Assembly (NCBI RefSeq): GCF_017306545.1
Contig: NZ_JAFKID010000004.1
Coordinates: 62,001 to 126,000, forward strand
DNA: 64,000 nucleotides
From: Mesorhizobium sp.
Lineage (GTDB): Bacteria; Pseudomonadota; Alphaproteobacteria; Rhizobiales; Rhizobiaceae
Reading direction: 5' to 3'
The notes below the pieces were generated by a model. That model saw only the letters and a list, made by a program, of their open reading frames with translations, searched no databases and was not told the origin of the DNA. The translations under genes and the position numbers were made by a program. Numbering within the stretch: the first letter of the stretch is position 1; each line of letters begins with the position of its first letter. Positions 57,263 to 64,000 of the stretch are shown in pieces.

Positions 57263-58051
57263 ATGACGACAGACAGCATCGAATCGGTCGGCGGCCTGCT
57301 GCGCGAGTGGCGCCAGCGCCGGCGCTTCAGCCAGTTGGACCTTGCCGCGGAAGCGGACGTGTCGACGCGCCATCTGAGCTTCGTGGAAACGGGCCGGGCC
57401 GCCGCCAGCCGCGATATGCTGATGCGGCTGGCCGAGCAGCTCGATATGCCGCTGCGCCAGCGCAACCGGCTGCTTCTGGCCGGCGGTTTCGCGCCGGCCC
57501 ACGGCGAACGGCCGCTCGCCGCGCCCGACATGGGCGAGGCGATGGCGGTGGTCGAGGCCGTGCTGGCAGGTCATGCGCCGTTCCCGGCTCTGGCGGTGGA
57601 CGCCCACTGGAACCTGGTATCGGCCAACGATGCGGTCATGGCCATGGTCGCAGGCGTCGCGTCGTTCCTGCTGGAACCGCCGGCCAACGTCCTGCGGCTG
57701 AGCCTGCATCCCGAGGGCCTTGCGCCGCGCATCGATAACCTGGCCGAATGGCGCCACCATTTGCTGGAGCGGCTGCGCATGCAGGCCGACCAGTCCGGCG
57801 ATCCATGGTTGCTGACGCTGCGGAGCGAGCTGGCCGCCTTTCCGTTCCGCGCCGGCAGGACGCCGCCGCGCCCCGTCAACCCCGTCGCCGTGCCGCTCAG
57901 GCTGCGCGTGCCGGAGGGCGGCGCAATCCTGTCCCTTTTGTCCACGACGACCGTCTTCGGCACCGCCACCGACGTCACGCTGTCGGAATTGGCGCTGGAG
58001 TGCTTCTATCCGGCCGATGCCGGAACCCGCGCCTATTTTCTCGGTGACTGA
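57263..58051 (+). CDS. XRE-family regulator with MmyB-like ligand-binding domain
   Basis: 262 residues. The N-terminal Cro-type HTH reads LREWRQRRRFSQLDLAAEAD and STRHLSFVETGRAAAS; the remainder (PFPALAVDAHWNLVSAN to FYPADAGT) is the MmyB-like PAS-fold domain that binds a fatty acid in related regulators. It likely represses the divergent NTF2-like gene. The start is uncertain: in-frame ATGs also exist at 57239, 57251 and 57254. Confidence 0.85.
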   Translation: MTTDSIESVGGLLREWRQRRRFSQLDLAAEADVSTRHLSFVETGRAAASRDMLMRLAEQLDMPLRQRNRLLLAGGFAPAHGERPLAAPDMGEAMAVVEAVLAGHAPFPALAVDAHWNLVSANDAVMAMVAGVASFLLEPPANVLRLSLHPEGLAPRIDNLAEWRHHLLERLRMQADQSGDPWLLTLRSELAAFPFRAGRTPPRPVNPVAVPLRLRVPEGGAILSLLSTTTVFGTATDVTLSELALECFYPADAGTRAYFLGD

Positions 58052-58189
58052 GGCCGTCCGGCCTCAACAAAACGTTTGAAGCGGACGGCATGCCTTCGTT
58101 TGGAACCGCCTGTCCGTCCTGATAGAACTTGACCGCATGATTCGACGGGGCTGGGCCATGGACGCGCTTGTTTGCATCGGTTCCCCTTC

Positions 58190-59851
58190 ATGAGCGCCGG
58201 GCAGCCCGGATTGCGGGCCGGCGCGCCGGATGCCGTGCCTGTCGCCGACAGCCGCTTCCTTGAGCGGCTGGCCGGCCGGATAATCCTGTTGTGGGGGTGG
58301 CGGCGGGCTTTGGCCGCCTTTCTGGCCGGCGCCTTCGCGGTGCTCGCCCAGGCCCCCTACGATTTCTTCGCTGCCGGCTTCGTCTCCTTTCCGATATTGG
58401 TATGGCTGCTCGACGGCACCACGCTTGACGGCCCCGGCGGGCTGTTGCGCAGGCTGAGGCCCGCCTTCGCCATCGGCTGGTGGTTCGGCTTCGGCTACTT
58501 TCTTGCCGGCCTGTGGTGGATCGGCAGCGCGCTTCTGGTCGAGGCCGACGAATTCGCCTGGGCGCTGCCGCTCGCCGTCGTCGGCATTCCGCTGGTGCTC
58601 GCCTTCTTCTACGGTTTCGCCTGCGCCGTGGCGCGGCTGATGTGGTCGAGCAACATCGGCCGCATCGCAGCCCTCGCCTTCGGCTTCGCGCTGGCCGAGT
58701 GGTTGCGCGGCTTCCTGTTCACGGGCTTTCCGTGGAATGCCGTCGGCTATGCGGCGATGCCGGTGCCGCTGCTCATGCAGAGCGTTTCGGTGGTCGGCAT
58801 GAACGGCATGAACGCGCTCGCGGTCTTCGTCTTCGCCGTTCCGGCGCTGCTGGCCGGCCGCCGTCATGTCCGCTTCGGCTTTGCGCTGGCGGTGCTGCTC
58901 GCGGCGGCGCATGTCGGCTTTGGTTACGTCCGGCTTACGGCTCCGGCACCCGTTGCGGACAAGACGCTCGACGTGCGTATCGTCCAGCCCTCGGTGGATC
59001 TGGCCGAAAAGTGGGACGCGACGGTGCGCGACCGCATTTTCGCCACCATGCTTGCCCTGTCCTCGCAGCCGCCTCAGGCGGGCCGCCCGAAGCCGCAACT
59101 CATCGTCTGGCCGGAAACCTCGGTGCCCTTCCTGTTCACCGAGCGGCCGCAGGCGCTGACCGCCATTGGCGACATGCTGTCCGACGGCCAGATGCTGATC
59201 GCCGGCGCCGTACGTGAGGAGGGCGCCGCCAGCCAGGCCTCCGACAGCCTTTACTACAATTCCGTCGTCGCCATCGACGATCATGGCGAGATCGTCGACG
59301 CCGTCGACAAGGTCCATCTGGTTCCCTTCGGCGAATACCTGCCTTTCGCCGGCCTGCTGCGGCGCCTGGGCATCGAACAGCTGGTTGCTGGACCGATGAC
59401 CTTTTCCGCCGGCAACGAGCGCCATGCCATCACGGTGCCGGGCGGCATCCGGGCGCTGCCCTTCATCTGTTATGAAGTGATTTTCCCCGATATTGTTTCA
59501 GTTGACGCAGCGTCAAGTGAGCTTATTGTGAACGTCACCAACGATGCGTGGTTTGGGGACACGCCCGGTCCGTATCAGCATTTCCGGCAGGCGCAGGTTC
59601 GCGCCGTCGAAAACGGAATGCCGCTCGTCAGGGCGGCCAACAATGGCATCTCGGCGGTGGTCGATCCGTTCGGCAGAACGGTCGATGCCTTGGCCATTGA
59701 CGCGCGAGGGGCGATGGATGTGCGAGTGCCGATTGTCAGGCAAGCCGTGATCTCTGCGGGCCAGCGCCGCATTAACGGATTCGTCGTCATGATTCTGTTC
59801 GCGGTGGCGGCGGCGCTGTTTAGCGTAAGGCGAAGGCTACCGGCGAATTGA
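58190..59851 (+). CDS. lnt: Apolipoprotein N-acyltransferase
   Basis: 553 residues, an inner-membrane enzyme that adds the third acyl chain to lipoproteins. About six to eight membrane segments fill residues 25-245, then a periplasmic nitrilase domain with the catalytic glutamate in VWPETSVPF (~308), lysine in [14 protein letters not shown] (~374) and cysteine in FICYEVIFP (~427). A last membrane segment ends at the C-terminus. ATG 58190; a TTG 18 bases upstream is in frame. Confidence 0.94.
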   Translation: MSAGQPGLRAGAPDAVPVADSRFLERLAGRIILLWGWRRALAAFLAGAFAVLAQAPYDFFAAGFVSFPILVWLLDGTTLDGPGGLLRRLRPAFAIGWWFGFGYFLAGLWWIGSALLVEADEFAWALPLAVVGIPLVLAFFYGFACAVARLMWSSNIGRIAALAFGFALAEWLRGFLFTGFPWNAVGYAAMPVPLLMQSVSVVGMNGMNALAVFVFAVPALLAGRRHVRFGFALAVLLAAAHVGFGYVRLTAPAPVADKTLDVRIVQPSVDLAEKWDATVRDRIFATMLALSSQPPQAGRPKPQLIVWPETSVPFLFTERPQALTAIGDMLSDGQMLIAGAVREEGAASQASDSLYYNSVVAIDDHGEIVDAVDKVHLVPFGEYLPFAGLLRRLGIEQLVAGPMTFSAGNERHAITVPGGIRALPFICYEVIFPDIVSVDAASSELIVNVTNDAWFGDTPGPYQHFRQAQVRAVENGMPLVRAANNGISAVVDPFGRTVDALAIDARGAMDVRVPIVRQAVISAGQRRINGFVVMILFAVAAALFSVRRRLPAN

Positions 59852-59990
59852 CATGTGATATATTAGAACTTCATACTGGAACGCCTGATGGCTGCGGAGG
59901 GCAGGTCGGTCGCGCCCGCCGGTACGCGATTTCGGCCGGCCTTGCATGGGCGTGAAAAAGACAGAAGCCGGGCTAATCGGCGAGGAAAAA

Positions 59991-60410
59991 ATGGTAGAAG
60001 AAAACAAGAAGAAGCCAAACCCGATCGACACGCACGTCGGCAGCCGCATCAGATTACGCCGCAACATGCTGGGCATGAGCCAGGAGAAGCTGGGCGAGAA
60101 TCTGGGGATTACCTTCCAGCAGATCCAGAAATACGAGAAGGGCACCAACCGGGTCGGTGCCAGCCGTTTGCAGGCGATTGCCTCGATCCTCGGCGTTCCG
60201 GTGGCCTTTTTTTTCGAGAACGCGCCGGGGCAGGAAACTGCCCACGGCGGCTTTGCGGAAGAACAGTCATCCACCGCCTTCGCCATGGAATTCTGTTCGA
60301 CGCCCGAAGGGCTGCAACTCAACCGCGCCTTCTTTCGCATCGCCGATCCGAAAGTGCGCCGCCGCATCGTCGACCTTGTGAAGTCGCTTTCCGACGACGG
60401 GGCCGACTGA
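59991..60410 (+). CDS. XRE-family regulator (PraR/SinR-like)
   Basis: 139 residues. The Cro/C1 HTH reads RIRLRRNMLGMSQEKLGENLGI and TFQQIQKYEKGTNRVGASRL, the pattern shared by rhizobial PraR-type regulators that control quorum sensing and biofilm genes and lie between lnt and metK. Function here is by similarity of position and sequence. ATG 59991 has GAGGAAAAA directly before it; the open frame extends 45 bases further. Confidence 0.87.
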   Translation: MVEENKKKPNPIDTHVGSRIRLRRNMLGMSQEKLGENLGITFQQIQKYEKGTNRVGASRLQAIASILGVPVAFFFENAPGQETAHGGFAEEQSSTAFAMEFCSTPEGLQLNRAFFRIADPKVRRRIVDLVKSLSDDGAD

Positions 60411-60508
60411 TCGATCTGCCGGCGGGTACTGCCAGTTCGGTGGCCGCGGCATCGGATTTTTGTTCCCCCCGGCGTCTCTGGATTGGCACAACATGCCATC
60501 TGGTCGTC

Positions 60509-60537
60509 TTGACGCGGGGTAGAGGAGGCCGCTAACA
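60509..60537 (+). promoter_or_regulatory. Candidate metK promoter
   Basis: TTGACG at 60509-60514 and CTAACA at 60532-60537 are spaced by 17 bases and preceded by C, near the alphaproteobacterial housekeeping consensus (CTTGAC-N17-CTATAT). It lies 53 bases before the metK GTG. The 60411-60589 leader was examined for a SAM riboswitch; none was convincing. Confidence 0.4.
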
Positions 60538-60589
60538 GGTTCGTCGCCAGGCTGGCGGCGTGCCGGCCATCTTTCCAGTGGGGACACCC

Positions 60590-61909
<1,320 letters not shown>

Positions 61910-62724
61910 CGACGTGTCGGTGAAGGCGTCGGACCTCTCGGCCGTGGAGCGGCCCAGCCGCTCCAGCGAGGCCTTCTTCGGTCGCCGCCACGGCAAGGGC
62001 TTGCGCCCCGCGCAGGCTGCGGCGCTGGACAGCGGGCTCGCGCGTTATGTCCTCGACCTTGCCGAATCGGCGCCGGCCGATATGCGGGCGCTGTTCGGCG
62101 CCGAGGTTTCGGCGCTGCGGCTGGAGATCGGCTTCGGCGGCGGCGAGCACCTGCTGCACGAAGTGGCCGCCCGTCCGGCCACCGGTTTCATCGGCGTCGA
62201 GCCCTTCGTCAACGGCATGGCCAAGGCGATGACGGCGGCACAGCGTGAGTCGCCGGCGAACCTGCGCGTCTACGACGACGACGCCACCCGCCTGCTCGAC
62301 TGGCTGCCGCCGGCCTCGCTCGACGGCATCGATCTCTTCTATCCCGATCCCTGGCCGAAGAAACGGCACTGGAAGCGGCGTTTCGTCAACGCGGCGAACC
62401 TCGACCGTTTCGCCCGCGCGCTGAAGCCTGGCGGCCGCTTTCGCTTCGCCTCTGATATCGACAGCTACGTCAACTGGACTCTGCTCGCCTGCCGCGCACA
62501 TGGCGCTTTCACGTGGCAGGCGGCCTCCTCGCGCGACTGGCACGACGCCTATCCGGGTTGGCCCGGCACGCGCTACGAGGCCAAGGCGATCCGCGAAGGC
62601 CGCCGCCCTGCCTACCTGACCTTTCTTCGCCCTTGATCCCATACCGCCCGCAACGGGAACGCGGTAGGCTTGCCGGCATCAAAGGCAATGCAGGCCCAAG
62701 GCAATGCAGGTAAGGAGAAGCGCT

Positions 62725-63390
62725 ATGGCACACAGGGTCAGGATCATCGAGGCGGAGAACGTCACCCACAATGTACGCCGGTTCCGCATCGAACGGCCGG
62801 GCGGCTACGCCTTCGTTCCCGGCCAGGCGACCGATGTTGCCATCGACCAGGATGGCTGGCGCGAGGAAAAGCGGCCCTTCACCTTCACCGGGCTGAAGGA
62901 ATGGCCGGACCTGGAATTCACCATCAAGACCTATTCGGACCATGACGGTGTCACCAACCGTCTGGCGACGCTCGGGCCGGGCGATGCGCTGCTGATCGAC
63001 GATCCCTGGGGCACGATCGAATACAAGGGCAAGGGCACCTTCATCGCCGGCGGCGCCGGCATCACGCCCTTCATCGCCATCCTGCGCGACCTTGCCGACA
63101 GGAAGGCGGTCGCAGGCCATCGGCTGATCTTCGCCAACCGTACGGAAGCCGACATCATCCTGCGCGACCTGTGGGAAAAGATGCCGGGCCTGGAGCACCT
63201 GTTCGTCGTAACGCGCGGCGACGGCGTGAAATTTCCCGCCGGCCCGGTCGACAAGGCCTTCCTGCGTGACCGTGTCGGCGATTTCAGCGGACACTTTTAT
63301 GTGTGCGGGCCGGACAAGATGGTCGCCGACATCAATACCGCCCTGGCGGAACTGGGTGCCAGCCCCACCAATCTGGTGTTCGAGCGGTAA
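62725..63390 (+). CDS. FAD-dependent ferredoxin/flavodoxin reductase-like oxidoreductase
   Basis: 221 residues. It has the FAD-binding barrel (RPFTFTGLKEW replaces the usual RxYS/T motif) and the NAD-binding lobe beginning FIAGGAGITPFIAILRDL, ending with FYVCGPDKMV. It may carry electrons between NAD(P)H and a protein partner; no fused ferredoxin domain is present. AAGGAGAAG precedes the ATG. It stands between trmB and a small antisense gene. Confidence 0.88.
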   Translation: MAHRVRIIEAENVTHNVRRFRIERPGGYAFVPGQATDVAIDQDGWREEKRPFTFTGLKEWPDLEFTIKTYSDHDGVTNRLATLGPGDALLIDDPWGTIEYKGKGTFIAGGAGITPFIAILRDLADRKAVAGHRLIFANRTEADIILRDLWEKMPGLEHLFVVTRGDGVKFPAGPVDKAFLRDRVGDFSGHFYVCGPDKMVADINTALAELGASPTNLVFER

Positions 63391-63393
63391 GGC

Positions 63394-63561
63394 TCAATAA
63401 TAGCGACGGATATTGGCGAACGCCTTCGGTTCGATGCCGAGATTGGCAAGGTCGCGCGCCCTCGGGCGGCGGCCGGCTTCGGCGGCATGGGCTACGGCGA
63501 TTGCGCTGCCGACGGTCGCGATCACGTCGCCGATCACCGTGAATGTGTTGCGCCTGCTCAT
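63394..63561 (-). CDS. Small DUF1127-like protein
   Basis: 55 residues: a hydrophobic/amphipathic start FTVIGDVIATVGSAIAVAHA, then basic RRPRARDLANLGIEPKAFANI, which ends like many rhizobial DUF1127 small proteins (arginine-rich, DL..LGI). Some such proteins act in RNA turnover and phosphate or carbon metabolism; function here unknown. GGAGAG precedes the ATG at 63561. It is convergent with the reductase gene, three bases apart. Confidence 0.65.
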   Translation of the reverse strand: MSRRNTFTVIGDVIATVGSAIAVAHAAEAGRRPRARDLANLGIEPKAFANIRRYY

Positions 63562-63757
63562 GATCTCTCCTTTTACGGTGGGTGCAACAATCGGGATGTT
63601 GCATCGCAACACAGATAGGAACCCGCCGCCTATGCCGGTAGGGCGTCTCTCGCATGGCCGGCCTGCGCCCGGCGCGCGGCTCGGCCATCGGCCTTTCGGA
63701 CTTGAAACGCCGGCATGGATCGTCTATATCGGCATCAAATTCTTGGTCGGTATGACG

Positions 63758-63785
63758 AAGAGTGGGTCCACCCGGTCCCGCTCTT
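63758..63785 (+). terminator. Hairpin followed by T run ahead of rimP
   Basis: A nine-base stem (AAGAGTGGG with CCCGCTCTT, one G-T pair) around a ten-base loop, followed by a T run to 63789. It lies 37 bases before rimP and looks like an intrinsic terminator or an attenuator of the rimP-nusA operon. Nothing else is recognised in 63562-63757. Confidence 0.6.
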
Positions 63786-63825
63786 TTTTGTTACCGGCCG
63801 CCCGCAAGACGACCGACAGGACCTT

Positions 63826-64000
63826 ATGACGGCAAGCGTAACCGACGGCGACGATCGTATCATCCGCGAGAGCGGCATCGATGCGCGTATCGCCATGATC
63901 GTCGAGCCGGTGCTGCGCGGCATGGGCTTCCGCCTCGTGCGCGTGCGCCTGTCCGGCCAGAACGGCCTGACCCTCCAGATCATGGCCGAGCGCAACGACG
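63826..64000 (+). CDS. rimP: RimP ribosome maturation factor, 3' part missing
   Basis: The first 58 residues of RimP are present: [40 protein letters not shown], the conserved N-terminal alpha/beta domain needed for 30S subunit maturation. The gene runs off the window end, so its length cannot be checked. In Rhizobiales it heads the rimP-nusA-infB operon, which should continue beyond 64000. Confidence 0.93.
   Translation, partial: MTASVTDGDDRIIRESGIDARIAMIVEPVLRGMGFRLVRVRLSGQNGLTLQIMAERND

Noticed and set aside
60411-60589. Possible SAM-sensing riboswitch upstream of metK
   Set aside because: CACAAC and paired segments are present, but no full SAM-II or SAM/SAH pseudoknot pattern could be built. 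A covariance search with the Rfam models would decide.

Overview
The window is a GC-rich alphaproteobacterial chromosome segment. Gene order at the right end (tsaB-rimI-olsA-miaB-phoH-ybeY-corC-lnt-XRE-metK-trmB...rimP) is that of Rhizobiales/Hyphomicrobiales. Together with two polyamine/iron-type ABC importers and a DUF1127-like small protein, this suggests a Mesorhizobium/Aminobacter/Phyllobacterium-like soil bacterium. Genus level is inference.

Region 1 (1-15.9 kb) is a dense defence island, almost entirely on the minus strand. In transcription order it holds qatA-qatB-qatC-qatD (Qat antiphage system), hipB-hipA plus a coupled unknown protein with a PD-(D/E)XK-like motif, a large ABC/SMC-type ATPase with a CxxC hook, an Mrr-like nuclease fused to a STAND NTPase, an unknown protein whose 3' end is frameshifted, and a T5orf172-type GIY-YIG protein with a zinc ribbon. 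An Mrr-like restriction endonuclease points the other way at the right edge. An inverted repeat (CTTCGYRCTAC-N15-GTAGCAYGAAG plus a conserved tail) lies upstream of both hipB and qatA, which suggests that one repressor, plausibly HipB, controls both cassettes. Left of the first gene is a run of three hairpins; 15.9-16.3 kb is non-coding.

Region 2 (16.3-25.8 kb) is a catabolic/transport locus. A minus-strand operon (SDR, NIPSNAP, binding protein, double-domain permease, ATPase) faces a plus-strand operon (LysR, SMP-30 lactonase-like protein, D-2-hydroxyacid dehydrogenase) across a 432-bp divergent region carrying a 39-bp inverted duplication. A flavin reductase and a RidA-like protein follow on the minus strand.

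Region 3 (25.8-42.6 kb) looks like an amine/polyamine uptake and degradation locus. It has a MarR regulator with repeated GTTGAC-N3-GTCAAC-type sites before ridA and before the aldehyde dehydrogenase. A long co-directional operon follows (aldehyde dehydrogenase, PotD/A/B/C-like importer, HMG-CoA-lyase-like protein, two crotonases, CoA-transferase, omega-aminotransferase, amidohydrolase). It is closed by a strong terminator and faced by a kinase-aminotransferase fusion and an acetylpolyamine-deacetylase-like protein.

Region 4 (42.7-50.3 kb) contains a DUF3870 protein, a nitronate monooxygenase, an acyl-CoA synthetase, a hydantoinase-A-type protein and malate synthase G. Region 5 (50.3-64 kb) is the conserved housekeeping cluster for tRNA modification, ribosome maturation, lipoprotein acylation and SAM synthesis. 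An NTF2-like/XRE pair sits between corC and lnt, and a 142-bp palindromic element lies between glcB and tsaB. The last gene, rimP, is cut by the window end. No tRNA, rRNA, CRISPR array or insertion sequence was recognised.
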